A stretch of 64,000 nucleotides of DNA. Origin: Sphingomonadaceae bacterium. GTDB taxonomy: Bacteria > Pseudomonadota > Alphaproteobacteria > Sphingomonadales > Sphingomonadaceae. The stretch is taken from contig CANHQT010000001.1 in NCBI GenBank assembly GCA_947463325.1, forward strand, positions 62,001-126,000, read 5' to 3'. The position numbers and the translations under genes are program-made. A model generated the notes under the pieces. The model searched no databases. It saw only the letters and a list, made by a program, of their open reading frames with translations, and was not told the DNA's origin. Of the stretch, positions 25,930 through 35,424 are shown one piece after another. How positions within the stretch are numbered: position 1 is the first letter of the stretch; every line of letters begins with the position of its first letter.

Positions 25930-26634
25930 GTGCCCCGCGTGAGCCATGAGTTCAACTTTGGCGGCCAGCATTTTGCCTTTGCCGGCCCGCGTGCGCTGTA
26001 CTGGAAGGAACGGCGCGCTCTGCTCGTCGCCGACCTGCATCTCGAAAAGGCGAGCTGGTTCGCGGCCCGCGGGCAAATGCTGCCTCCCTATGACAGCCGT
26101 GAAACGCTGGCCCGGCTGACCGCGCTGGCAGACGAGCGCCAGCCCGCCGAAATATGGGCATTGGGAGACAGTTTCCACGATGATGCCGGGCCCGGACGGC
26201 TCGATGCAGATACCATCCAGCAGATCGAACATTTGGGTCGCGGAAGGCAGATCATCTGGATTGCCGGCAATCATGATGGCGGCGCAGCCGTGCCGGGTGA
26301 CCGCATTGACGAGGTCATCATCGACGGCATCATTTTGCGACATGAGGCCCGCGCTGATGAAATCCGGCCCGAACTGTCAGGCCATTATCACCCCAAGGCG
26401 CGGGTGCGCAGCGGCGGGCGACAGATGTTCCGGCCCTGTGCTGCATATGGCAATAACCGATTGATCCTGCCCGCTTTCGGGTCCCTGACCGGTGGGCTGG
26501 ACATCGTTGATCCAGCGATCCGGCGGTGGCTTGGTGCGGATGGTGAGGCCATGGTTTGGACCGAACAGCGGTTGCTGCGCCTCCGGATTGAGACCGCCGC
26601 GCACTGTGGCTTGAAAGTCGCACAATCGCGCTAA
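25930..26634 (+). CDS. pdeM: ligase-associated phosphoesterase PdeM
   Basis: Calcineurin-like metallophosphoesterase of about 234 residues. The metal motifs are visible in order: VADLHLEKA, LGDSFHDD, AGNHDGG and SGHYHPKARV. PdeM is the fourth member of the ligase/exonuclease/helicase DNA damage set. The start is non-ATG: GTG 25930 or GTG 25939, the latter with AGG at better spacing. It is 2.4 kb from the helicase, separated by two secreted hydrolases. Confidence 0.87.
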   Translation: MPRVSHEFNFGGQHFAFAGPRALYWKERRALLVADLHLEKASWFAARGQMLPPYDSRETLARLTALADERQPAEIWALGDSFHDDAGPGRLDADTIQQIEHLGRGRQIIWIAGNHDGGAAVPGDRIDEVIIDGIILRHEARADEIRPELSGHYHPKARVRSGGRQMFRPCAAYGNNRLILPAFGSLTGGLDIVDPAIRRWLGADGEAMVWTEQRLLRLRIETAAHCGLKVAQSR

Positions 26635-26754
26635 TCCGTTACGGCGCGCACACTATCATTTGGCACCTGCCAGCGTTTTTCATAAATGCGGTTTGTTGAG
26701 AACAGGCGCGACACAAGCATTGCGCCACCGGTTTCGAGGATGAGGAGAGACATT

Positions 26755-29556
26755 ATGGCTACCCGTTCGATGCGCGCACCGCTGCGCGCCATGCTGCTGA
26801 CCGCCAGCCTTGTGGCGCTAAGCACCCCCGCACTGGCGCAAGACGCCGCTGCTCAAGACGAAGCCGCTGAAGAAAATACCGGCGATATCGTGGTCGTGGC
26901 GCAGGGCCGCGCCCAGCTGCTCGCCGACGTTCCGGTCGCCGTATCTGCCGTTTCGGCTGAAACGCTCGCCAACTCCGGCGCCAACGACATCCGCCAGCTC
27001 AACCAGGTGGCACCGTCACTGCTCGTTTCCTCGACCGGTTCGGAAGCCAACGGCTCGGCCCGTATTCGCGGCATTGGCACCGTCGGTGACAACCCCGGCC
27101 TCGAAAGCTCGGTCGCAGTATTCATTGATGGCGTCTATCGTTCGCGTTCGGGTATCGGCCTCAACGAACTTGGCGAAATCGAGCGCGTCGAAGTGCTTCG
27201 CGGGCCGCAGGGCACTCTGGGCGGCCGCAACGCCTCCGCCGGTATGATCAGCATCATTTCCAAGCGCCCCGACTTCGATTTCGGCGCGAATGTGGAAGCG
27301 ACCTACGGCAATTACGACTTCATGCGCCTTTCCGGCAGCATCACCGGCCCGTTGAGCGAAACGCTCGCCGGCCGTATCGACGGTGTCTATGTCCGCCGCG
27401 ACGGTTTCTACACCGACCCGCAGAACAACACTGACGTCAACGACCGCAACCGCTACTTTGTGCGCGGCCAGCTGCTGTGGGAGCCGACCGATGCGCTCTC
27501 CTTCCGCCTGATCGGTGACTATACCAGCCGCGACGAAAAATGCTGCGGTGCCATCTATGTCGACAACACAGTCAACGAGTTCATCGGCGACCTCAACAAC
27601 CCGTCAACGCCCCTTTCCAACGGGCTTCCGGCCCCGAATACGGGGCCTCAAGCCAACGGCAACAACATCATCAACGTCCTGCGTGACCTAGGTCAGCCGA
27701 TTGCCGGCTTCTCGCCCGGTTATGACCGCACGCTCTATGTCAGCCCGGGCCGCTCCTTTGCCGGTGAGACCACAGATTACGGCGTCAGCCTGGAAGTGAA
27801 CTGGGATCTGGGCGGGGCCAACCTCACCTCGATCACCGGTTATCGCGACTACAAGTCCGGCCAGGGTTCGGACACCGACTATGGTCGGGTGGACGTCCTG
27901 TTCCGTACCCCGAGCGACAATGCTTTCCGCCAGTTCAAGACCTTCAGCCAGGAACTGCGCCTCCAGGGTGAAGCCTTTGACGGCACGCTCGACTGGCTCA
28001 TCGGTGCCTTTTACGCTGACGAAGATCTGACGGTGCAGGATAATCTGCGCTTCGGCACGCAATATGGCCGGTTCGCAACATGCCGCGTGATTTCCGGCGG
28101 CGGTCTCGCCGGCCTCTATTCGCCGACCAACCCGGGCTGCGTCGTTCCAGGCGTCGGCCCCGCGACTCTCGCCGCCGCAACTGGCGGCGGGCAGACCGGC
28201 ACCGACATCGCCAACGGCTTTGCGCTGCTCGATACGCTCAACAATCGCGGTTCGACCATCGACCGTTATTTCCAGAACAGCCGCAACTGGGCGCTGTTCA
28301 CGCACAACATCATCAACATCACCGACACGCTCGATGTCACGCTGGGCCTGCGCTACACCAACGAGCGCAAGCGCTTCAACGCGACCTTCGGCAACGACAA
28401 CACGGTCTGTACGGCCCTTCAAGGGTCGCTGACCGATGACCTCGTCAGCCCCAACGCCACCGCGCGTGCGCTGGCCGGTGCGCTCATCGGCCTCGGCTGC
28501 CAGGGCAACTCGACTGCTGAACTTAACGGTGTCTCGATCCGCGACAGCCGCAGTGAAGACGAATTGACCGGGACAGCGATCGTTTCCTGGCGTCCAACCG
28601 ACGATCTGATGGTCTATGCGAGCTATTCGCGTGGCTACAAGGCAGGCGGCTTCAACCTCGACCGGTCGGCGCTCAAGGCTCCGATCGCGCTGGTGAACGG
28701 CGTGCCGACTTCGACCTTCGCCGCTCTCGGTGGGGCACAGGCACTCGTTGGCAACCTGCAGTTCGATCCGGAACTGGTTGATGCCTATGAACTGGGCGCA
28801 AAATATTCGACCCGCGAGTTCAGCCTGTCGGCCGCTCTGTTCCGCCAAGACTTCTCGAACTTCCAGCTCAACACCTTCAACGGCACGGTCTTCCTCGTGC
28901 AGACGGTGAACGGTTGCTCGGTCGACAACGGCGCGGCGGACCGGGATCTCTCGGCAACCACCGGTGCCTGCGCAGCCGGCGACGTGACCTATGGTGTGCG
29001 CTCGGAAGGTCTGGAGCTCGAAGCGGCCCTGACGCCTGATCCTGACTTCCGCATCGCTGCGGGCCTTACCTATACGAACACCCGGTATCAGGACAGCTTG
29101 GTCGGCAACCGCCTCGGCGCGCCGCTCGATCCGGCGCTGCGGATGCTGCCCGGCGACAATCTGTCGAACGCACCGGAGCTGGTGACCACCGCATCGGTCA
29201 CTTGGACGCCGGAGCTCGGCAGCAGCGGGCTTTCGGGCCTGTTCTATGTTGATGCCCGCACGACCAGCGACTTCAACACCGGTTCTGACCTGTTCCCGCA
29301 GAAGGAACAGGACGGCTTCACCATCGTCAATGCGCGTATCGGTCTGCGCGGTCCGGATCAGGCCTGGGCCGTCGAACTGTGGGCGCAGAACCTGTTCAAC
29401 ATCAACTACGCCCAGGTGGCGTTCAACTCGCCGTTCCAAGCGGGCACCACCGCGGCACCGTTTGTCGATCCCCAGTATCCGGGCGGTCGCCAGCTGTTCT
29501 CGATGTTCCTTGCAGAACCGCGGACCTACGGCATCACGCTGCGCGGTCGGTTCTGA
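26755..29556 (+). CDS. TonB-dependent outer-membrane receptor
   Basis: 933-residue ligand-gated channel. A Sec signal ends at STPALAQ, followed by an acidic linker, a TonB box-like DIVVVAQ, the plug domain (DVPVAVSAVSAETL, VFIDGVYR, EVLRGPQGTLGGRNASAGMI) and a 22-strand barrel ending in aromatic Phe (ITLRGRF). ATG 26755 has GGATGAGGAGAGA upstream. The sequence resembles sphingomonad receptors of the iron-complex/other type; substrate cannot be inferred. No transporter, regulator or FecR gene accompanies it. Confidence 0.92.
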   Translation: MATRSMRAPLRAMLLTASLVALSTPALAQDAAAQDEAAEENTGDIVVVAQGRAQLLADVPVAVSAVSAETLANSGANDIRQLNQVAPSLLVSSTGSEANGSARIRGIGTVGDNPGLESSVAVFIDGVYRSRSGIGLNELGEIERVEVLRGPQGTLGGRNASAGMISIISKRPDFDFGANVEATYGNYDFMRLSGSITGPLSETLAGRIDGVYVRRDGFYTDPQNNTDVNDRNRYFVRGQLLWEPTDALSFRLIGDYTSRDEKCCGAIYVDNTVNEFIGDLNNPSTPLSNGLPAPNTGPQANGNNIINVLRDLGQPIAGFSPGYDRTLYVSPGRSFAGETTDYGVSLEVNWDLGGANLTSITGYRDYKSGQGSDTDYGRVDVLFRTPSDNAFRQFKTFSQELRLQGEAFDGTLDWLIGAFYADEDLTVQDNLRFGTQYGRFATCRVISGGGLAGLYSPTNPGCVVPGVGPATLAAATGGGQTGTDIANGFALLDTLNNRGSTIDRYFQNSRNWALFTHNIINITDTLDVTLGLRYTNERKRFNATFGNDNTVCTALQGSLTDDLVSPNATARALAGALIGLGCQGNSTAELNGVSIRDSRSEDELTGTAIVSWRPTDDLMVYASYSRGYKAGGFNLDRSALKAPIALVNGVPTSTFAALGGAQALVGNLQFDPELVDAYELGAKYSTREFSLSAALFRQDFSNFQLNTFNGTVFLVQTVNGCSVDNGAADRDLSATTGACAAGDVTYGVRSEGLELEAALTPDPDFRIAAGLTYTNTRYQDSLVGNRLGAPLDPALRMLPGDNLSNAPELVTTASVTWTPELGSSGLSGLFYVDARTTSDFNTGSDLFPQKEQDGFTIVNARIGLRGPDQAWAVELWAQNLFNINYAQVAFNSPFQAGTTAAPFVDPQYPGGRQLFSMFLAEPRTYGITLRGRF

Positions 29557-29579
29557 TAAAAGGCATCAGCTGAAACGAC

Positions 29580-29606
29580 GGGGGCTCGCCGGCAACGGCG
29601 GGCCCC
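29580..29606. terminator. GC hairpin after the TonB receptor gene
   Basis: GGGGCTCGCCG-GCAA-CGGCGGGCCCC forms an 11-bp stem with one G-U pair and a GCAA tetraloop, between the convergent receptor and yggS genes. U tracts are poor on both sides, so efficiency is uncertain. Confidence 0.55.
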
Positions 29607-29631
29607 TTCGCTTTGCGGCCCTTGTCCCGGC

Positions 29632-30324
29632 CTAGCCGCGCGACCCGAACAGCGCCGTGCCGACGCGAATATGTGTCGCGCCGAGCCGCACCGCAGTCGG
29701 ATAATCGCCCGACATACCCATGCTGAGGCCGGTCAGGCCGTGATCATCGGCCAACTTGGCTAGCAAAGCGAACCATGGTGCCGGCTCACGGTCGAGGGGG
29801 GGCACAGTCATTAGGCCGATGACCGGAATATCGGCCGCCCGCGCGTCACCAAGCAGCGCGTGGAGCGCGGCCGGGGAACAACCGCCCTTGCCGCTTGCGC
29901 CTTCGAGATTGACCTGCAGAAAACAGTCTGGACGACGGCCCGCGCGGTCCATCGCACGCGCCAACGCAGCGACCAAGGACGGCCGGTCGAGCGAGTGGAT
30001 GCAGTCGAACAGGCGCACAGCCTCATCAGCCTTATTCGACTGTAACTGGCCGACCATATGCAACCGGATATCAGGATACGCCGCGCGCAGCTCTGGCCAT
30101 TTGGCCTCCGCCTCCTGCACCCGGTTTTCGCCGAAGACCCGTTGGCCGGCGGCAATCAACGGCACGATCGCATCTGCACCGTGCGTCTTTGAAACGGCAA
30201 TCAGTGTCACGTCATCCGCATGACGCCGCGCATCGGCAGCGGCCCGCGCAATTTGTGCACGGACATCAGCTAGCCGCGCTGCCGCATCTACACGTTCATT
30301 GTCTGGGCAGGCTGGATCAGTCAT
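29632..30324 (-). CDS. YggS family PLP homeostasis protein
   Basis: 230-residue PLP-binding protein (PLPHP/COG0325) that buffers pyridoxal phosphate and affects amino acid metabolism, without enzymatic activity. The PLP lysine is in LIAVSKTHG; other family motifs are FGENRVQEAEAKW, HMVGQLQSNKA, LQVNLEG, GLSMGMSGDY and IRVGTALFG. It is divergent from the ThiE-like gene with 17 bases between start codons. Confidence 0.94.
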   Translation of the reverse strand: MTDPACPDNERVDAAARLADVRAQIARAAADARRHADDVTLIAVSKTHGADAIVPLIAAGQRVFGENRVQEAEAKWPELRAAYPDIRLHMVGQLQSNKADEAVRLFDCIHSLDRPSLVAALARAMDRAGRRPDCFLQVNLEGASGKGGCSPAALHALLGDARAADIPVIGLMTVPPLDREPAPWFALLAKLADDHGLTGLSMGMSGDYPTAVRLGATHIRVGTALFGSRG

Positions 30325-30341
30325 GCGCGCGGGCTATAGGT

Positions 30342-30914
30342 ATGACGATGCGTGCCCGCCAGCCCAAACCCGCCCATGTTCCGCGCCTGTGGCTCATGGC
30401 GGATGCCCGCATCGCAAGTGACCTGCCCCGGATCATCGCAGCAATGCCAGCGCGCTCAGCGGTGGTGGTGCGGCCCTACGCCCTCGGTAATGCCGGGAAG
30501 GAGGCGTCATTGCGCCCGCTGCGGAGAATCGCTCTGGCCAAGCGCCACCTCTTGCTTCTTGCCGGGCCGGGTGACGACCGCGCCTATCACGGGCGGCACG
30601 GTTTTCGCGGTCACGCAAAAAGCACCCCTGTCAGTGCCCCTGTCCATAACCGACGTGATTCAGAGCGGGCGCGCAAAGCCGGCGTCGCTATTGTGCTGAT
30701 CTCCCCGGTTTACGGAACGAGATCACATCAGGACGCGCGCCCTATCGGTCGTAGGGGATTTGGGTCGCTGGCAGCACAAACACGGGGTCTCGCCATCGCC
30801 CTCGGCGGCATGGATGCGGAGCGATTCAGAAAACTACGGAACGACGGTGCCCATGGATGGGCAGCCATCGACGCCTTTGCGCGCGATCAGAAGCGGAACT
30901 GGGTTCCCACATAG
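30342..30914 (+). CDS. thiamine-phosphate synthase-like (ThiE/TenI fold) protein
   Basis: 190-residue TIM-barrel protein. The segment LISPVYGTRSHQDARPIGRRGF parallels the GPVFPTxTK phosphate loop of ThiE and TenI, and the C-terminal GGMDAERFRKLRNDGAHGWAAIDAF the GGI...GAxGVA region. The N-terminal pyrimidine-binding motifs are weak, so it may not make thiamine phosphate; TenI-like or nudix-linked roles are alternatives. ATG 30342 replaces an ORF-track start inside yggS. Its 3' end overlaps the convergent next gene by 28 bases. Confidence 0.65.
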   Translation: MTMRARQPKPAHVPRLWLMADARIASDLPRIIAAMPARSAVVVRPYALGNAGKEASLRPLRRIALAKRHLLLLAGPGDDRAYHGRHGFRGHAKSTPVSAPVHNRRDSERARKAGVAIVLISPVYGTRSHQDARPIGRRGFGSLAAQTRGLAIALGGMDAERFRKLRNDGAHGWAAIDAFARDQKRNWVPT

Positions 30915-31588
30915 ACCGCCTGACTATCTCGCCGTTCATCAGTCAGCGGGGCGAGCCGGTCATTTTCACGCTGGAGGCGGACACCGGCGGTCAGATCAAC
31001 GTTGCGCGACAAACGATAGCTGCCGGTCACGTCGACCGAATAAGCGCGATCAGGATCGAGTGCACGTTCCGAGCTGCCCGGCAGCGAACGGCTGTCCAGT
31101 CGCATATCGGCCCCGAAGCGCGACGGCCGCGATGTCGGATCAACCGGACGGCTGACCTGCGGGAGCGCCGAGATATCGACATTTTCACGCGAGACATTGC
31201 TGACAAAGGCGGTGTAGCCGACCGCCGAACCGAGCCGGTAAGTTACGGGTGTGATGGCAATGGCCTGTGGCTGGCGATCGCTGTCCGACGACTTGGACGT
31301 GACCGACATCGGCGTCACGCGGCGTACCAGCGTGACTGCGCGATTTTCCGAGCGCGGCATTGCAGGGGTGAAGCGGAAGCTTCGACGCGCCTCTGCCGAC
31401 AGGTTGGCATAGCGCTCAAGGAGTGCGGGCTCACCTGTAGCAGGGGTGAAGCGGCCGACCAGCGCAGAGAGCGCGCCTGCACGATCACGGGCGGCGCCGT
31501 CGAGCGCGCTGAGTGCGGGAGACGCAGCAAGACCGGCGAAGGCCAAGGCCCCCGCAGCAGCTATCGCAAAGGTGCGATCGGTCATCAT
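30887..31588 (-). CDS. secreted protein, probable small beta-barrel
   Basis: 233 residues with a signal peptide (LAFAGLAASPALSA). The C-terminal half alternates polar and hydrophobic residues in strand-like segments (YSVDVTGSYRLSRNVDLTAGVRLQREND) and terminates in VGTQFRF, the C-terminal Phe seen in outer-membrane barrels. The N-terminal half is Arg/Ser-rich and not recognised. Family unknown. It may be an accessory outer-membrane protein. Confidence 0.6.
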   Translation of the reverse strand: MMTDRTFAIAAAGALAFAGLAASPALSALDGAARDRAGALSALVGRFTPATGEPALLERYANLSAEARRSFRFTPAMPRSENRAVTLVRRVTPMSVTSKSSDSDRQPQAIAITPVTYRLGSAVGYTAFVSNVSRENVDISALPQVSRPVDPTSRPSRFGADMRLDSRSLPGSSERALDPDRAYSVDVTGSYRLSRNVDLTAGVRLQRENDRLAPLTDERRDSQAVYVGTQFRF

Positions 31589-31852
31589 TCGCGAAACGAC
31601 TCCAACTCTGAACAGCTTAATATCATCATCCTTGGGATGCTTTCCAGTGCCACAACTCCTTTATCAAAGGACTGTTGCATGGATGCACAGTTTTGCCGGT
31701 CCGGCCAAGCACCCTGTGATGCTTGCCCCGCTGCATCACGGCGGCTAGAAGCCGCTGGAACCCGGTAGCGATGGAGCGCAAACGTGCCCATGCATCATCA
31801 TCCGGGCATTGATGGATGTGCCTCAGGGCACCAGAGGATTTCGAGCCCGGCC
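31589..31852. other. divergent intergenic region
   Basis: 264 bases between the barrel-like gene (minus) and the DUF3576 gene (plus). It must hold both promoters. I see no clear -35/-10 pair, riboswitch or repeat beyond short inverted repeats such as GGCGGCTAGAAGCCGC (about 31740). Confidence 0.4.
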
Positions 31853-32314
31853 ATGATCTTTTCCCGCCCGACACGCAGCTTTTCCCCGGCGCGCACCGCC
31901 ATGTTGACGGTTTCGGGTGCGCTCGTGCTGACAGGGTGCGGTGGACGTGACCGGGCAGCACCAGATCTTGCTGCCAGCCAAGTGACGACAATCGGCGTCA
32001 ACGCCTATCTCTGGCGTGCCTCGCTCGATGCCCTGTCCTTTGCGCCACTGGTGCAGGCCGATTCGAACGGCGGCGTGATCGTGACCGACTGGTACGCCAA
32101 TCCCGGCAATCCCGGCGAGCGCGTCAAGCTGACCGTCGCCATCCTCGATCGCGATCTGAGGGCTGACGCTCTGCGCGTATCAGGCGCGCGACAGGTTGCG
32201 CAGGGCGGCGCATGGGTTGACGCCCCGCTCGCCGCCGCAACGGTGCAGCGCATCGAGGAAATCATCCTTACCAAGGCGCGCGACCTGCGCCGCACGGCGC
32301 TTGCCGGCGACTGA
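31853..32314 (+). CDS. DUF3576 lipoprotein
   Basis: 153-residue predicted lipoprotein: a short signal with lipobox VLTGC, then the family core GVNAYLWRASLDALSFAPL, IVTDWYANPGNPGERVKLTV and LDRDLRADALRVS. DUF3576 proteins are alphaproteobacterial and regularly sit directly upstream of leuS-lptE, as here (51 bases). A role in outer-membrane assembly is suggested by that context but unproven. ATG 31853 is preferred over 31784. Confidence 0.85.
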   Translation: MIFSRPTRSFSPARTAMLTVSGALVLTGCGGRDRAAPDLAASQVTTIGVNAYLWRASLDALSFAPLVQADSNGGVIVTDWYANPGNPGERVKLTVAILDRDLRADALRVSGARQVAQGGAWVDAPLAAATVQRIEEIILTKARDLRRTALAGD

Positions 32315-32365
32315 TCCGCCGCAGGCCATGCCTGCCTTGAAGACTGACGCGACAGGATCGAGACG

Positions 32366-34897
32366 ATGACCGACCAGCGGTTTAACCCGATGGCCGCCGA
32401 CGGCCGGTGGCAAGCGGCATGGGAAGAGGGTGGCACATTCCGGGCCGACCGCTTCCCTGAACGGCCACCCGCTTATGTGTTGGAGATGTTCCCTTATCCG
32501 TCAGGGCGCATCCACATGGGCCATGTGCGCAACTATACGATGGGCGATGTGATCGCCCGCACCAAGGTGATGACCGGCCACGCTGTTCTGCATCCGATGG
32601 GCTGGGACGCGTTCGGCATGCCGGCCGAAAATGCGGCGATGGAAAAGAAGGTCCACCCCGGCAGCTGGACCTATGCCAATATCGACCAAATGCGCGCGCA
32701 GCTCAAACGGCTCGGCCTCGCCATCGACTGGAGCCGCGAGCTCGCCACCTGCGACCCGGCCTATTACGGCCATGAGCAGGCGTTGTTCCTCGATCTGATG
32801 GAAGCCGGCCTCGTCACGCGCAAGGAAAGCTACGTCAACTGGGATCCGGTCGACATGACCGTGCTCGCCAACGAGCAGGTTATCGACGGGCGCGGCTGGC
32901 GCTCGGGTGCGCTCGTCGAGCGGCGCAAACTGAGCCAGTGGTTCCTGAAGATCACTGACTTTGCTGACGAGTTGCTCGATGGGCTGGGAACGCTTGACCA
33001 GTGGCCCGAAAAGGTTCGCACGATGCAGGAAAACTGGATCGGTAAGAGCCAAGGGCTCGAATTCCGTTTCCGCTTCCCCGCATCCGATGACGGCATTGCG
33101 GTGTTCACCACCCGGCCCGATACGCTGTTCGGCGCCAGCTTCGTAGCGGTCGCACCGGATCATCCGCTGGCCGAACAACTTGCCGCCAATGCGCCCGAGT
33201 TAGCCGAATTCATTGCCCGCTGCCGCGCCAGCGGCACCGCACAGGCGGAGCTGGACACGGCAGAGAAGCTGGGCTTCGATACCGGCCTTTCCGTCGAACA
33301 TCCGCTCGACCCCAACTGGCATCTGCCGGTGTGGGTCGTGAATTATGTGCTGATGGATTATGGTACCGGCGCCATCTTCGGTTGCCCAGCGCATGACCAG
33401 CGCGACATTGATTTCGCCCGCAAATATGACCTGCCTGTGATCCGCGTCGTCGCGGACGGGGACGATAGCGACCCGCATTTCGCAGGCGACGAGGCCTTCA
33501 CCGGACCGGGGCGCATCGTCAATTCGCACTTCCTCAACGGCATGAGCATCGCCGATGCCAAGGCCGCAGTAATCGCGCGTGCCGAGCAGGAAGGGTGGGG
33601 CGAAGGCAAGACCGTATGGCGCCTGCGCGACTGGGGTGTCAGCCGCCAGCGCTATTGGGGCACGCCTATCCCGGTGATCCATTGCGACAGCTGCGGTGCC
33701 GTGCCGGTACCGAAGAACCAACTGCCGGTCGTTCTGCCTGAAGATGTCAGCTTTGATACGCCCGGCAATCCGCTCGACCGGCACCCGACCTGGAAGTATG
33801 TCGATTGCCCCTCCTGTGGTGCAGCCGCGCGCCGCGAAACCGACACGCTCGACACCTTCGTCGATTCCTCCTGGTATTTCCTGCGCTTCGCCAGCCAGCC
33901 CGGCGACGCCCCCTTCAATCCGACGGAAATCGCGCGCTGGATGCCGGTCGGCCAGTATATTGGCGGTGTGGAGCATGCGATCCTGCATCTGCTCTACGCC
34001 CGGTTCTGGACACGGGCACTGGCACGGATCGGCAAGATCGACGTGAAGGAACCGTTCGCCAACTTGTTCACGCAAGGGATGGTGACGCACGAAACCTACG
34101 CTTTACGCGAAAGCGCTGATGCTCAGCCGCTCTATCTGACCCCAGAGGAAGTCATCCGGACCGGCACTGGCGCCACGCACCGTGAAACCGGGGCGCCGAT
34201 TGAGGTCGGGCGGGTGATCAAAATGTCCAAGTCCAAAAAGAATGTGGTCGATCCCGACGCGATCATCGACCAGTTTGGAGCGGATGCAGTGCGCTGGTTC
34301 ATGCTGTCAGACAGCCCACCCGAGCGCGATCTGGAATGGTCGGTGGCCGGGATCGAGGGCTGCTGGCGCTTTGTGCAGCGTATGTGGCGGATTGCGGCTG
34401 CGCCAAGTGGGGCCAGCGGAGAGCGCGACACCAGCCTCGACCGGCTGGCGGCAAAGACCGTCGCCGGCGTCACCGCCGATATCGATGCGCTCGCCTTCAA
34501 CAAGGCGGTAGCAAAGCTTTATACGCTGGCCAACGCGCTCGAAAAGGCAAACGCCGGGCCGAGCCGCGACAATGCAGTGCGCGCCGCCGTGCTGCTGATC
34601 GCACCGATGATGCCGCATCTAGCCGAGGAAATCTGGGCGCATTGGGGCGAGGTGGGGCTGATCGCCGATGCAGCCTGGCCCATCGCTGACCCGGCACTGC
34701 TCGTGGAGGATGAGGTGACCATCGCGCTGCAGGTGATGGGCAAGCTCAAGGACACGGTGACGGTGGCCAAGGGACTCGACAAGGCAGCGCTGGAGGAAAT
34801 CGCGCTCGGCAACGAGAAGGTCCAGCGCACGCTCGACGGGGCAACCCCGAAAAGAGTGATTGTCGTCCCGGACCGCTTGGTCAATATCGTGGCATGA
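32366..34897 (+). CDS. leuS: leucyl-tRNA synthetase
   Basis: Class I synthetase of 843 residues charging tRNA-Leu. The HIGH-type motif is [12 protein letters not shown], the editing CP1 domain includes [12 protein letters not shown] and the zinc-like region CDSCGA / CPSCGA, and the KMSKS motif is KMSKSKKN. The stop overlaps the lptE start. The order DUF3576-leuS-lptE-holA is conserved in alphaproteobacteria. Confidence 0.98.
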   Translation: MTDQRFNPMAADGRWQAAWEEGGTFRADRFPERPPAYVLEMFPYPSGRIHMGHVRNYTMGDVIARTKVMTGHAVLHPMGWDAFGMPAENAAMEKKVHPGSWTYANIDQMRAQLKRLGLAIDWSRELATCDPAYYGHEQALFLDLMEAGLVTRKESYVNWDPVDMTVLANEQVIDGRGWRSGALVERRKLSQWFLKITDFADELLDGLGTLDQWPEKVRTMQENWIGKSQGLEFRFRFPASDDGIAVFTTRPDTLFGASFVAVAPDHPLAEQLAANAPELAEFIARCRASGTAQAELDTAEKLGFDTGLSVEHPLDPNWHLPVWVVNYVLMDYGTGAIFGCPAHDQRDIDFARKYDLPVIRVVADGDDSDPHFAGDEAFTGPGRIVNSHFLNGMSIADAKAAVIARAEQEGWGEGKTVWRLRDWGVSRQRYWGTPIPVIHCDSCGAVPVPKNQLPVVLPEDVSFDTPGNPLDRHPTWKYVDCPSCGAAARRETDTLDTFVDSSWYFLRFASQPGDAPFNPTEIARWMPVGQYIGGVEHAILHLLYARFWTRALARIGKIDVKEPFANLFTQGMVTHETYALRESADAQPLYLTPEEVIRTGTGATHRETGAPIEVGRVIKMSKSKKNVVDPDAIIDQFGADAVRWFMLSDSPPERDLEWSVAGIEGCWRFVQRMWRIAAAPSGASGERDTSLDRLAAKTVAGVTADIDALAFNKAVAKLYTLANALEKANAGPSRDNAVRAAVLLIAPMMPHLAEEIWAHWGEVGLIADAAWPIADPALLVEDEVTIALQVMGKLKDTVTVAKGLDKAALEEIALGNEKVQRTLDGATPKRVIVVPDRLVNIVA

Positions 34898-35424
34898 CCG
34901 CGCGCCGAGCCCTTGCACTTGCTGTTCTGAGCACCGCTCTGGGCGCAACGGTGAGTGGATGCGCGCTGCAGCCGCTCTATGCCGGTGGCAGCCGCAGTGC
35001 GGTGGCCACTACGCTAGCGGGCGTTTCAGTTTCACAGATCGAGGGCGAGGCTGGCTGGCTGGTGCGCAATGCGCTGCGCGACCGGCTGCGCACAGCGGGA
35101 ACACCGGAAACGCCGTCGCGCTATCGCATCGACATCCGGCTCGATGACCGCATTGCCGGCTTTGCCGTGCGTCGGGACGATTCGGTGACACGCGAACGAC
35201 GGACCTTGCGGGCGCGCTGGCAACTGGTTGACACGGTCGCGGGCACAACCTTGGTTGACGCGACAGTCGCATCGGACAGCGGCATCGATGTCGTCGGCAG
35301 CGAGTTCGCGACCATCGCCGCGGAACGCACTGCGCTGGAACGGCTCGCTGAGGATATCGCCGACCAGATCGTCGCACAGGTTGCGCAATATGCGCAGAGC
35401 CGGGACAGGGAAGCAGGGCGCTAA
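34894..35424 (+). CDS. lptE: LPS assembly lipoprotein LptE
   Basis: 176-residue outer-membrane lipoprotein that plugs the LptD barrel. Lipobox VSGC is followed by the family-typical [10 protein letters not shown]. The rest shows the alternating beta/alpha pattern and ends in a helix [15 protein letters not shown]. Overlaps leuS by 4 bases and holA by 1 base (TAATG), so the three are translationally coupled. Confidence 0.9.
   Translation: MTARRALALAVLSTALGATVSGCALQPLYAGGSRSAVATTLAGVSVSQIEGEAGWLVRNALRDRLRTAGTPETPSRYRIDIRLDDRIAGFAVRRDDSVTRERRTLRARWQLVDTVAGTTLVDATVASDSGIDVVGSEFATIAAERTALERLAEDIADQIVAQVAQYAQSRDREAGR

Noticed and set aside
27688-29439. 583-aa antisense ORF inside the TonB receptor gene
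   Set aside because: The plus strand encodes an unmistakable receptor with signal, plug and barrel; the antisense frame is a codon-bias shadow.
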